From the NCBI GenBank assembly GCA_947567585.1, contig CANONE010000016.1, positions 1-21,320 of the forward strand: a stretch of DNA of 21,320 bases, read 5' to 3'. Position numbers and translations under genes: made by a program. The notes beneath the pieces were generated by a model. That model had not been told where the DNA came from and searched no databases. It saw only the letters and a list, made by a program, of their open reading frames with translations. Below, piece by piece: positions 5,899 to 13,678 of the stretch. Each line of letters opens with the position of its first letter. The stretch's first letter is position 1. The stretch is from an uncultured Clostridia bacterium (GTDB lineage: Bacteria > Bacillota > Clostridia > Oscillospirales > Acutalibacteraceae).

Positions 5899-6813
5899 AT
5901 GAATTTTACCGCAAAGGACGTGGCCGCTCTTCGGGAGAAGACCGGCTGCGGCATGATGGATTGTAAGAAGGCTCTCACCGAGGCTGAGGGCAATATGGAC
6001 AAGGCTGTAGACCTGCTGCGGGAGAAGGGCCTGGCCGCTTCTGTAAAGAAAGCCGGGCGCATCGCGGCCGAGGGCGTGGCCTTTGCCAAGGTCAGCGAAT
6101 GCGGCAAGGTGGCCGTAGCCATTGAGGTCAACGCCGAAACCGACTTTGTCGCCAAGAACCAGCAGTTCCAGGACTTTGTAAAGACCTGCGCGGACACTGT
6201 GATTTATGAGAACCCCGCCGATCTGGACACTCTGCTGGCCTGCAAGGCCCACGGCAGCGATATGACGGTAGACGCCCTGCTGAAAGACAACATCCTTACC
6301 ATTGGCGAGAACATTAAGGTCCGCCGTTTTGCCCGGTACGAGGGCGCGGTTACCTCTTACGTTCACGCGGGAGGCCGCATTGGCGTCATTGTAAAGTTCG
6401 ACGTGGACGAGGCCATTGCCGCCGCCGAGGGCTTCAAAACCTATGCCCACAATGTGGCTATGCAGATTGCCGCTTTGAACCCCGAGTATCTGGACGAGGC
6501 TTCCGTGCCTGCCGAGCGGGTGGAGAAGGAAAAGGAGATTCTCACCCAGCAGATTGTGGACGAGGGCAAGCCCGCCAACATCGCCGAGAAAATTGTGGCT
6601 GGCCGTTTGGGCAAGTTCTTCAAGGAAATCTGCTTGGTGGATCAAGCTTACGTGCAGGACGGCAGCATGAGCGTCAAGCAGTACACAGAGAGTGTTGGCA
6701 AGGAGCTGGGCGGTGAGATCAAGATCGCCGCTTTCACCCGCTTTGAAAAGGGCGAGGGCCTAGAGAAGCGCGAGGATAACTTTGCCGAGGAAATTGCCAG
6801 CATGGTGAAGTAA
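5899..6813 (+). CDS. tsf: Translation elongation factor Ts
   Basis: EF-Ts is the nucleotide exchange factor that releases GDP from EF-Tu. The 304-residue product has the N-terminal UBA-like domain with the signature LREKTGCGMMDCKKAL (residues 11-26), the EF-Tu contact motif TDFVAKN at 81-87, and the two-part core domain with VAMQIAALNPEYL and a C-terminal VEKEKEILTQQ region. Length is typical. The AAGAAGGGA ribosome site at 5881-5889 supports the ATG at 5899. The gap after rpsB is 182 bp, unusually long and structured for this operon. A clear terminator follows 22 bases after the TAA. Confidence 0.98.
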   Translation: MNFTAKDVAALREKTGCGMMDCKKALTEAEGNMDKAVDLLREKGLAASVKKAGRIAAEGVAFAKVSECGKVAVAIEVNAETDFVAKNQQFQDFVKTCADTVIYENPADLDTLLACKAHGSDMTVDALLKDNILTIGENIKVRRFARYEGAVTSYVHAGGRIGVIVKFDVDEAIAAAEGFKTYAHNVAMQIAALNPEYLDEASVPAERVEKEKEILTQQIVDEGKPANIAEKIVAGRLGKFFKEICLVDQAYVQDGSMSVKQYTESVGKELGGEIKIAAFTRFEKGEGLEKREDNFAEEIASMVK

Positions 6814-6835
6814 TTTTACAAATTGAGTGTTTTTT

Positions 6836-6867
6836 GGGGAGATGTCGGATGGTATCTCCCCTTTTTT
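6836..6867 (+). terminator. Terminator of the rpsB-tsf operon
   Basis: An 8-bp perfect stem (GGGGAGAT at 6836-6843, ATCTCCCC at 6854-6861) with a 10-base loop is followed by T6 at 6862-6867. Confidence 0.9.
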
Positions 6868-6887
6868 GTTTTGAAAGGAGTATACCT

Positions 6888-7721
6888 ATGGTTGACCAAC
6901 TGTTTGAGTTATTCCTCCGCTGCTTCCCAGAGTACCAGACCACCCGGGAACTGTTCGAAGAGCTGCTTAAGCCTGAAGAGGCACATATTATCGCAGAGTA
7001 CGCCCAGGGGAAATTGGCAGGGTATGCCATGGTTCATGAAGGGTCGATTCCGGTGCTGTGCGTGGCAGAGGAGCGCCGCCGGAAAGGGATTGGCTCCCGG
7101 CTGCTGGCGGCGGCTGAGGACTACATTCGCGGGCGCGGGGCGGAAAAGCTCACCCTGGGCTGCGGCCCCTACTATCTGCTGCAGGGCGTGCCAGTTGTAG
7201 GTAATAATGTTCCATTTTTTGAGAAGCGAGGCTACACCGCAGCTTGGACCAGCGTCAATATGGAGCTGTACTTGGATGGATTTGGGCGGAACAGCTTGAC
7301 CATCCCGCCAGCACCTAAATGCCTGGAGTATCGCTTTGCGGGGACCTCAGACCGCGCGGAGCTACTGGCTGCAGTAGAAGCCGCCGAGGAGGGCTGGGTC
7401 AGTGTTTTTGCAGGGTGCAAGGACCCCATTTTTCTGGCGGTTATGGACGGAAAAATCGCCGGGTTTGAAGTCCTCGCCTCAGACGGCGGACGATTCCTGC
7501 GGCCTGGGCAGCAAGTTGGCTGTGTAGGCTGTGTTGGGGTGGTCCCGGAACAGAGGGAACGCGGGATTGGTATGGACATGGTCGCCCAAGGCATCCAATG
7601 GTTGAAGGAACAGGGTTGCACCATGATTGAGTTGCGCTACGTCGAACTGGAAAGCTGGTACCGTAAGCTGGGCTTTCAAACGGTCGCTTGGCAGTGGATG
7701 GGCGAGAAAAAGTTGTCATAG
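6888..7721 (+). CDS. Tandem GNAT-family N-acetyltransferase
   Basis: This 277-residue protein contains two GNAT (Gcn5-related acetyltransferase) domains that use acetyl-CoA. Domain 1 (about 1-130) has the acetyl-CoA pyrophosphate loop RRKGIG at 64-69 and GGNVPFFEKRGY-like text (FFEKRGY at 110-116). Domain 2 (about 145-277) has QRERGIG at 222-228 and WYRKLGF at 257-263, the usual last helix-strand of the fold. Both loops look functional. The acceptor is unknown. The ATG at 6888 is preceded by AAAGGAG at 6874-6880. Only 20 bases separate this start from the T tract of the tsf terminator, so there is no room for a separate promoter unless it lies inside tsf or the terminator; read-through is the simplest source of expression. 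Confidence 0.87.
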   Translation: MVDQLFELFLRCFPEYQTTRELFEELLKPEEAHIIAEYAQGKLAGYAMVHEGSIPVLCVAEERRRKGIGSRLLAAAEDYIRGRGAEKLTLGCGPYYLLQGVPVVGNNVPFFEKRGYTAAWTSVNMELYLDGFGRNSLTIPPAPKCLEYRFAGTSDRAELLAAVEAAEEGWVSVFAGCKDPIFLAVMDGKIAGFEVLASDGGRFLRPGQQVGCVGCVGVVPEQRERGIGMDMVAQGIQWLKEQGCTMIELRYVELESWYRKLGFQTVAWQWMGEKKLS

Positions 7722-7730
7722 TATAAACAA

Positions 7731-7757
7731 AATGGCTTCCCCTTTTGGGAAGCCATT
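7731..7757. terminator. Bidirectional terminator between the GNAT gene and era
   Basis: An 11-bp perfect stem (7731-7741 with 7747-7757, AATGGCTTCCC arm) encloses a 5-base loop. The minus-strand side continues TTGTTTAT, and the plus side is T/C-rich. It lies ten bases from each of the two converging stop codons. Confidence 0.8.
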
Positions 7758-7766
7758 CGCTTTCCT

Positions 7767-8672
7767 TTATGAAAGCAGGTCGCTCTGAGAGAAGCCCAAG
7801 CTCTGCAAGGTTTCCGGCCTCTGCCGCCAGTCCTCCTTCACCTTCACCCACAGCTGTAGGTTTACCTGGCATCCAAAAAAGCGCTCCAAATCTGCCCGCG
7901 CCGCCGTACCAATTTTCCGCAGCATGCTCCCCTTTTTTCCAATCAGGATTCCCTTGTGGTTGGCCTTTTCGCAGTATAAGGTAACATGAAGCTCTAAAAG
8001 CCCTTCTTTCTCCCGCATACTCTCTGTTACAGCCGCCACTCCGTGGGGGATTTCCTGGTCCAGCAGCCGGAGCACCTTCTCCCGCACCAGTTCCGCTGCC
8101 AAAACCCGTTCAGGCTGGTCCGTCAGGGTATCCTCGTCAAACAGCCAGCCTCCCGGCAAAGCCAACCGCTCCAGCTCTTCCCGCAGCGCCTCCATACCGT
8201 CGCCCAGCCGGGCCGACACAGGAACCACCGCCCGAAAGGCGTAGAGCTTTGAATAAGCGGCGATCTGCTCCATAATAGGCGACTTGTCCGAAAGCATGTC
8301 AACTTTATTGATGGCCAGTACCGCCGGTATTTTCCCCTTTTGAAAGCGGGCGATTAAGTCCTCATCCGCCTTAGAAACCGGCGCTCCGGCCTGCACAACC
8401 AACAGGCAGGCGTCTACGCCCTCCATGGCGGCGGCTACAGAGCGGACCATATAATCGCCCAGGGAATTTTTCGGCTTCAGCAATCCCGGCGTGTCCAAAA
8501 AAACCAGTTGGTTCTCCCCCATGGTGCATACGCCCATAATGCGGGTGCGGGTTGTCTGGGGCTTTTTAGAGACAATGGCGATTTTCTCGCCAATCAAGTG
8601 ATTGAGTATAGTAGACTTTCCTACGTTTGGCTTGCCTACAATGGCAATGTAGGCTGACTTCTGGTTGTCCAT
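7767..8672 (-). CDS. era: GTPase Era
   Basis: Era is a membrane-associated GTPase that binds the 3' end of 16S rRNA and is needed for 30S maturation. The 301-residue product has the G domain with G1 GKPNVGKST (13-21), G3 DTPG (60-63), G4 NKVD (122-125) and G5 SA (153-154), followed by a KH RNA-binding domain with the GKKG loop at 245-248 in a GILIGKKGSMLRKIG context. Length is normal. An ATG five codons upstream overlaps the AAAGGA ribosome site, so the ATG at 8672 is the start. The gene begins 47 bp after the gatD-like gene with no terminator between, which suggests that it is the last gene of a murT-like/gatD-like/era transcript. Confidence 0.97.
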   Translation of the reverse strand: MDNQKSAYIAIVGKPNVGKSTILNHLIGEKIAIVSKKPQTTRTRIMGVCTMGENQLVFLDTPGLLKPKNSLGDYMVRSVAAAMEGVDACLLVVQAGAPVSKADEDLIARFQKGKIPAVLAINKVDMLSDKSPIMEQIAAYSKLYAFRAVVPVSARLGDGMEALREELERLALPGGWLFDEDTLTDQPERVLAAELVREKVLRLLDQEIPHGVAAVTESMREKEGLLELHVTLYCEKANHKGILIGKKGSMLRKIGTAARADLERFFGCQVNLQLWVKVKEDWRQRPETLQSLGFSQSDLLS

Positions 8673-8719
8673 ATTTTTTCCTTTCAATCAGCGCTTATCT
8701 TTACGGTTTATTGCCTGGA

Positions 8720-9418
8720 TCAGGCTTTTTCATGGAAATCCTTCAGCCTTTGGGCATAAGCCGCTTCCATTTCCGGCCCAAAGGCCAGCTCCGCATGCGC
8801 CGCTCCCATGGCATCCAGCAAGCTCTGGGCAAAACAGGGATCTAGCAGCAGCACAGGCCCTAGAAGATATGTGCAGAACAGGTTCCCCTGCCGCAGTCCT
8901 TCAAAGGGGCAGCCCTTGTAAAGCCCAACGCCTTTCTTCACGGAAAAAAGCCCTTGGGCTCCTTCTTCGGGCCAAGCCATGGTAAACTGCGACTTAAACC
9001 CCATGATTTCTTTTCCCTGATATTCCCCTAAAAAGATACTGTTATGCCGGTGCATCATGTCCCGCCTGGCGTGCAGAGGCAAAAGCCCCAAGCCCTCCAG
9101 ACGGGATCCGTCCTCATTCTCTATATAGCTGCCGAAAACCTCCCCGGCGTTGCCGGTAAGCAAAAAGACCGTGCCATCCTCTATCAGCTGGGCCAGCCGC
9201 TGCCTATGAGGCCGCAGCTTTTGAAGGACCTTTTCCTGGCTGCGTTCGCTCATAGGGCCCATATAGATGAGCGCAGGCGTTTTGGTAAGGAACAGCGGTT
9301 CTCCGCTGACCGGCGTGTCCACCCGCTGAACCTCCGGCAGGCATTTTTGCAGGTAATTTACATTGTAAAGGTCGCCAAACAGATTACAATATTCTGGAAA
9401 AAGCACTTCAATCTCCAT
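8720..9418 (-). CDS. GatD-like class I glutamine amidotransferase homologue, catalytic residues missing
   Basis: In staphylococci and pneumococci GatD takes ammonia from glutamine and passes it to MurT to amidate the D-Glu of lipid II. This 232-residue protein aligns with GatD along its length: IYMGPMSERSQ against the family IGGGSDREQ, then GSYIENEDGSRLEGLG against the Y-x-x-x-x-G-x-x-x-EGLG block, and TYLLGP near the C-terminus. The nucleophile elbow, CGGYQ-L-G in active GatD, reads GNAGEVFG, so the catalytic Cys is Gly89. The catalytic His of YLHGP is Leu186. The GFENHGG block reads GFKSQFT. Glutaminase activity is therefore not expected. The start is three bases after the murT-like stop, with AAGGAGGG inside the end of that gene. 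It may be a structural or sensing partner, or part of a repurposed enzyme. Confidence 0.8.
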   Translation of the reverse strand: MEIEVLFPEYCNLFGDLYNVNYLQKCLPEVQRVDTPVSGEPLFLTKTPALIYMGPMSERSQEKVLQKLRPHRQRLAQLIEDGTVFLLTGNAGEVFGSYIENEDGSRLEGLGLLPLHARRDMMHRHNSIFLGEYQGKEIMGFKSQFTMAWPEEGAQGLFSVKKGVGLYKGCPFEGLRQGNLFCTYLLGPVLLLDPCFAQSLLDAMGAAHAELAFGPEMEAAYAQRLKDFHEKA

Positions 9419-9421
9419 GCC

Positions 9422-10786
9422 CTATCCCTCCTTGCTGAAAAGCTCTTTCACCTGGTCCTTCACCCGGTTGGCCAAACCAATGGTGTACACATCGTAGAGA
9501 ATAAAGACCGCCTGGGCCGATGGGTCTAAAACCGCGGCGGCCTCCTCTGTAGCCGGCGTGTGCGCCAAGCGTTCCGGCGGCACTCCCGCCATCAGCAGGC
9601 GCAGGTATACGTCCCAGTGCCGGGCCCCGGCGGCAACGATTTGGGTAACGGAGCCGTCCGCTAGAAATTCAAAATCCGCGTCATAATACCAGGCGGTGTT
9701 TTCTACAGAATGGGCGGCGTCAAAATAGTCGTCCAAAAAGAGAATGACCGCCTTTTCCCCTGGGTAATCCCGAATGTTTTGGAAAGCCCGGGAACAGGCC
9801 ACCGGATTCTGCCCTTTGGCCAGGTGGAGAATCACCTTCCGCCCCCCAGCCTCTTCCTCCAGATACCGGGTAGCGCTGATGGCGGCGCCCCCCATGGCCC
9901 CGGCAATTTTCTCCGGCGGCAGGCCCAGCTCCCGCAGCAGAGCCACCGCCGCCAGGGAATTGTATACATTGATGAGATGCCGGTCCGCCAAGGGGAAAAG
10001 ATGGCTCTCTCCCCCATTCTCTACCAGCATTTCGTCCTCTCCCAGAGTAACCGCCGTATACGCCGCCTGGGGCGACGCAAAGCCGCAGGCCGGACATGCC
10101 GCCCTGCCAATGTGGTGATACCGGCGGATCTCCCAGTCCAGGGTTTCCCCGCAGCGGGGGCAGGCCCGCACGTCCTGCACAATATTTTCGCTTCCGCTTT
10201 CCTCTCCGGGCTGGGCCGCAATGGAGAAATAGACCCGGGGGTTGTCCTGCTTCAAACTGGAACACATCAAGTCGTCGGCGTTGAGAATCAGCTTGACCCC
10301 CGCCGGGACGAAGCGGTTCAGAATATCCACAATATATTCCGGGTGGGCGTTGCGTTTGTAGGAATCCCGAAAAATGTTGGTACACAGCAGCAGGTCCGGC
10401 TTGATATAGGGCATAGAGAGGTTAGAACTGCGCTCGTCCAGCTCAAAAATGGCCAGCGCCTTTTTGGGCCGGCCTGTCCAGCCGCAGTTGGCAATCAGCG
10501 CGGAGGCAACGCCTGTGTCCACGTTGGAGCCGGAGCGGTTGCAGCAGTAATCCACTCCGCAGGCGTCCAGCACGTCCTCTACCATATTGGCTACGGTGGT
10601 TTTGCCATTGGTGCCTGTAATGCCGATGACTCTTTCCGGGCGGGGAATCCTCCCCAAAAAATCCCGGCAAAGAAAAATGGCGCAGCCTCCAGGCAAATTG
10701 GTACCCTTACGGCCCAAAACGCGGAGCCCAAGCATGGCTAACTTGGACACCCAAAGGGCAAAAAAGAAAGACAGATTCCGTCTCAT
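9422..10786 (-). CDS. MurT-like Mur ligase (DUF1727 family), divergent
   Basis: MurT is the ATP-using subunit of the lipid II isoglutaminyl synthase. This 454-residue protein has the Mur ligase P-loop GTNGKTT (58-64), NRSGSN (83-88), the acidic ELDE (115-118), FRD (139-141), NADD (169-172), and the four Cys of the MurT zinc ribbon (Cys209, 212, 231, 234). The C-terminal DUF1727 part keeps YYDADFEFL but the preceding block, DGRDTSW in S. aureus MurT, reads HSVENTAW, replacing the Asp by Asn363; KNPAG reads GQNPVA. So nucleotide use looks retained while the part facing GatD has changed. I place the start at the ATG at 10786, which has GGGAG eight bases upstream; ATG 10801 and TTG 10804 are possible. 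A sigma-A promoter lies about 40 bp upstream. Confidence 0.8.
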   Translation of the reverse strand: MRRNLSFFFALWVSKLAMLGLRVLGRKGTNLPGGCAIFLCRDFLGRIPRPERVIGITGTNGKTTVANMVEDVLDACGVDYCCNRSGSNVDTGVASALIANCGWTGRPKKALAIFELDERSSNLSMPYIKPDLLLCTNIFRDSYKRNAHPEYIVDILNRFVPAGVKLILNADDLMCSSLKQDNPRVYFSIAAQPGEESGSENIVQDVRACPRCGETLDWEIRRYHHIGRAACPACGFASPQAAYTAVTLGEDEMLVENGGESHLFPLADRHLINVYNSLAAVALLRELGLPPEKIAGAMGGAAISATRYLEEEAGGRKVILHLAKGQNPVACSRAFQNIRDYPGEKAVILFLDDYFDAAHSVENTAWYYDADFEFLADGSVTQIVAAGARHWDVYLRLLMAGVPPERLAHTPATEEAAAVLDPSAQAVFILYDVYTIGLANRVKDQVKELFSKEG

Positions 10787-10825
10787 CGTCTCAGCTCCCA
10801 TCAAAAGAAGTATGCCTTATTCTTT

Positions 10826-10854
10826 ATTTTACCAAAAAGAAACCGCATTTTCAA
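10826..10854 (-). promoter_or_regulatory. Sigma-A promoter of the murT-like operon
   Basis: On the minus strand, TTGAAA (10849-10854), a 17-bp spacer and TAAAAT (10826-10831), ending 40 bp before the chosen start codon. Confidence 0.75.
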
Positions 10855-10919
10855 CCACTTCTTTTGGGTGGGCGCGGCCTCGGACTTCCCAGCGGGGCCG
10901 CTGAATTCTTGTTGGATCA

Positions 10920-10952
10920 TAAAAAGCCGCAAGCCTGTACGGCTGGCGGCTG
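10920..10952 (-). terminator. Terminator of the S1-domain gene
   Basis: On the minus strand, an imperfect 11-bp stem (AGCCGCCAGCC / GGCTTGCGGCT, positions 10925-10951) is followed by TTTTT. It lies about 50 bp past the stop codon at 11002. Confidence 0.85.
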
Positions 10953-11001
10953 AAAATATCTGTTCCTTTTTCGTTGCCCGATTTTAAAGCCCTCAATGCC
11001 T

Positions 11002-11922
11002 TCAGAACTTCGTAGCAATGTACCGTTCGCTTTCCGCGGGAGAGTAGACGAACTCGTCCATATGAGAGCCCGTGAAAAAGTACTCCGGCGGGCTGGGGCG
11101 AGTATGCTCCTGGTCAAAGGTTTCAATAATGATGAGTTTAATCTTCATCCGGGCAGGCAGCACGCTTTTGATAAACACACTGGCCTGCTGGCCCGGGTAG
11201 ATATTCTCCTTTGGCTCCGCCAGCCCCGCCAAATTGGGCGCCAGCTCCACAAAGACCCCGTAGTTCTCTATGCTGCGGATGATCCCGCCCACCGTCTCCC
11301 CCGCTTTGAACCGGGAGGCGTTCTCCTGCCAGGTCCCCAGCAGCTCTTTATGGGAGAGAGTCACCCGGTCTCCCTCTTTGCTTTTCACCAGCGCCCGAAT
11401 ATCCATGCCTGGGAGAAAGCGTTCCCGAGGGTGCTGGATACGGGACACCGAGATGGAGTCAATAGGCAGCAGGGAAGATATGCCGCAGCCTATATCCGCG
11501 AAAACGCCAAAGGGTTCCAGGTGGGTAACCCGGGCGGGAATCACGTCTCCAGGGCGCAGGGCGGCTATGTATTGGGACATACAGAGCTCCTGGGCCGCCC
11601 GCCGGGACAATAAAGCGGTCAGGCGGCCTTCTTGGTCCCTGAAAAAGTCCTGAATCAAAAAGCACACAGGGCGGTTCACCCGGGAGAGAATGGCGATGTC
11701 CCGCACGGTCCCTTCCCGCACCCCCAGGGCCCCCTCTTCCCGAGGGATAAATCCCCTCATACATTTTAGGTCCACAATCAGGTTGTGGCCGCTGTCGCAG
11801 AGAACGGCCCTGGCCTCTATCATCCGCTTCTCCCGCATGGCTTCGGAGAGAGCCGGGGGAGACTGTAAAGCCGCGGCATTCTCCGGCGTATCCATCAATA
11901 GTCCTTCGGGGTAAAACTGCAT
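11002..11922 (-). CDS. S1 RNA-binding domain protein (ribosomal protein S1-like)
   Basis: This 306-residue cytosolic protein has two clear S1 OB-fold domains: about 123-192 (LRPGDVIPARVTHLEPFGVFADIG) and about 206-267 (FKAGETVGGIIRSIENYGVFVEL). Residues ~35-100 may be a third, degenerate unit. Such proteins bind single-stranded RNA and in Firmicutes are often listed as S1-like proteins, although they are shorter than the E. coli S1. The ATG at 11922 stands eleven bases after AAGGG; a GTG three codons upstream is too close to that site. A TATAAT at 11995-12000 (minus strand) could be its -10, though the -35 is poor. It has its own terminator downstream and is a single-gene unit. Confidence 0.88.
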   Translation of the reverse strand: MQFYPEGLLMDTPENAAALQSPPALSEAMREKRMIEARAVLCDSGHNLIVDLKCMRGFIPREEGALGVREGTVRDIAILSRVNRPVCFLIQDFFRDQEGRLTALLSRRAAQELCMSQYIAALRPGDVIPARVTHLEPFGVFADIGCGISSLLPIDSISVSRIQHPRERFLPGMDIRALVKSKEGDRVTLSHKELLGTWQENASRFKAGETVGGIIRSIENYGVFVELAPNLAGLAEPKENIYPGQQASVFIKSVLPARMKIKLIIIETFDQEHTRPSPPEYFFTGSHMDEFVYSPAESERYIATKF

Positions 11923-12065
11923 GTTCCGCACATCCCTTTCTACGAGCGTGTTTTTTCCGTCGGGATATTCCTCTTCCCGAGCATTCTACAAGGGATTATA
12001 TGAAAAAAAAACCTGGAAAATGCCGGGATCAGAAAACAGATACGCGGCGTCCCCGCCGGGAAAGG

Positions 12066-12097
12066 AAAAAGGACCGGCCTTCGCAAGAGGCCGATCC
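12066..12097 (-). terminator. Terminator of the MATE transporter gene
   Basis: On the minus strand, a 10-bp stem (GGATCGGCCT / AGGCCGGTCC, one G-U pair) with a 7-base loop is followed by TTTTT at 12070-12066. It begins 55 bp past the stop codon. Confidence 0.9.
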
Positions 12098-12152
12098 CTT
12101 TTCATCTTCTATGTAAGAAACGCTAAAGTTTCCAGGCTATTCTCTCCTCTGT

Positions 12153-13514
12153 TCAGAGGTCTTTAATCTGAGCCCGGTAGAGCCGGAAGTAGAACACGAT
12201 ACTGGCCGCCAAAGAGAAAGTCTCCGCAATGGGAAAAGCCCACCACACCGCGTCTACCCGGCCAAAGGCCGCCGCCAAAAGCCAAGCGGCGGGAACCAAT
12301 ACCACCAGCTGGCGCATCAAGGACACCACCAAGCTGTAAACGCCCCGGCCCACCGCCTGGAACAGGGTGGAAGAGACGATGCCCAAAGCGGCAAAGATAA
12401 AGCAGGTGCAGATAATCCGCAGCGCGGGCACCCCCGTCTCCAGCAATTCCCCGGAAGCATTAAAAATTCCCAGCAGCTGTTCCGGCAGAAACAGGAAAGC
12501 CAGCATACCGGCGGTCATAATAACCAGGGCGATGAGACAGCCCTGGAACAGTGCGGCCAGCAGCCGCTTTTTATCTTTCGCCCCAAAATTAAATCCCATA
12601 ATAGGCAGCAGCCCCTGATTCAACCCGAAAACGGGCATAAACACAAAGGATTGCAGTTTAAAATACAGTCCGAACACCGTGTAAGCCGCCGTGGAAAAGC
12701 CGGAAAGGATCGCGTTCATGGCCATGGTCATCACCGTGCCAATGGCCTGCATGACAATGGAAGGCAGGCCCACGGCATAGATGTTTTTCACCGTCTCCCA
12801 GCTAAAGCGGAAGCCTTTGAGGGTAATTTCAATGGCATGGGGCCGCACGGCCAGCACAATTAAGCTAAACACCATGGAGATGATCTGCCCGGCTACCGTG
12901 GCCACCGCCGCGCCTACAACGCCCATGGCGGGCATCCCGAACCAGCCAAAGATAAAAACCGGATCCAAAACAATGTTGGCCACCGCCCCCACCAGCTGGA
13001 ACACCATGGGCCACAGCATGTTGCCGGTAGCCTGGAGAATTTTCTCCACCATAATCACCACAAAGCAGCCAAAGGACAGCACGCAGCAGATGGAGATATA
13101 CTGCACGCCCATATGGACGATCTCCGCGTCCGTTTCAAACATGCGAAAAAAGGGCTCTGTAAAGAAAGCGCCGTATATTGCGAAAACCAGGGAGGTCACC
13201 AGCCCGAGAAGAATGCCGTGGGAGGCGGCGGAACAAGCCTCCTGCCTGCGGCCCTGGCCCAGCCGCCGGGAAATCAGCGACGTAACGCCCACCGCCGTGC
13301 CCACCGCAAAGGCGGTAAGCAGATTTTGTATGGGAAAGGCCAAGGAAACCGCCGCCAGAGCCTTTTCGCTTACCTGGGAGACATAGTGGCTGTCCACTAT
13401 GTTATAAAGAGCCTGCACCAGCATAGAAAACATGGCCGGCAGCGCCATGGAGAAGATCAAAGGCAGCATTTTCGCAGTACCCATCCGGTTTTGGGTTTGC
13501 GCGTCACCGCTCAT
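12153..13514 (-). CDS. MATE-family multidrug/cation efflux transporter
   Basis: This 453-residue membrane protein has the twelve hydrophobic segments and the internal two-fold layout of the MATE (NorM/DinF) family. Typical family text includes PAMFSMLVQALYNIVDSHYV in the first helix and loop, AFPIQNLLTAFAVGTAVG, and FGLNQGLLPIMGFNFGA at the start of the second half. MATE proteins export drugs or metabolites in exchange for H+ or Na+. The substrate cannot be told from sequence. The ATG at 13514 is preceded by AAAGGA at a nine-base spacing. It has its own promoter with an operator-like palindrome and its own terminator, so it is a single-gene unit that is probably regulated. Confidence 0.93.
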   Translation of the reverse strand: MSGDAQTQNRMGTAKMLPLIFSMALPAMFSMLVQALYNIVDSHYVSQVSEKALAAVSLAFPIQNLLTAFAVGTAVGVTSLISRRLGQGRRQEACSAASHGILLGLVTSLVFAIYGAFFTEPFFRMFETDAEIVHMGVQYISICCVLSFGCFVVIMVEKILQATGNMLWPMVFQLVGAVANIVLDPVFIFGWFGMPAMGVVGAAVATVAGQIISMVFSLIVLAVRPHAIEITLKGFRFSWETVKNIYAVGLPSIVMQAIGTVMTMAMNAILSGFSTAAYTVFGLYFKLQSFVFMPVFGLNQGLLPIMGFNFGAKDKKRLLAALFQGCLIALVIMTAGMLAFLFLPEQLLGIFNASGELLETGVPALRIICTCFIFAALGIVSSTLFQAVGRGVYSLVVSLMRQLVVLVPAAWLLAAAFGRVDAVWWAFPIAETFSLAASIVFYFRLYRAQIKDL

Positions 13515-13571
13515 CCTACCACATCCTTTTCCTCATTTTTCTATCCACAATTTTCCCTCTACTAGCAGGGT

Positions 13572-13600
13572 TGTTATGCACATACTTATATAGTATAACA
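13572..13600. promoter_or_regulatory. Nested inverted repeats at the MATE promoter (candidate operator)
   Basis: TGTTAT (13572-13577) and ATAACA (13595-13600) are inverted copies; inside them lies a perfect palindrome ATACT-TATAT-AGTAT (13582-13596). The block covers the -10 element and the likely transcription start, where a MarR- or TetR-type repressor would act. No such regulator gene is adjacent. Confidence 0.45.
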
Positions 13601-13620
13601 TGAGCGTGCCCATTTTGCAA
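13592..13620 (-). promoter_or_regulatory. Sigma-A promoter of the MATE gene
   Basis: On the minus strand, TTGCAA (13615-13620), a 17-bp spacer and TATACT (13592-13597). It lies 78 bp upstream of the start codon. Confidence 0.75.
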
Positions 13621-13678
13621 CCATCATCCGGCAAATTATGGGGGCTTTCTGCTCTTTTCCACCTAAAACTCTATGATC

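Noticed and set aside
4730..6645. Two long minus-strand open frames opposite rpsB and tsf
   Set aside because: Both are shadows of certain genes, with low-complexity, family-less translations.
9710..10741. 343-codon open frame on the plus strand opposite the murT-like gene
   Set aside because: It is a shadow of a well-conserved gene, has no ribosome site and encodes no recognisable domain.
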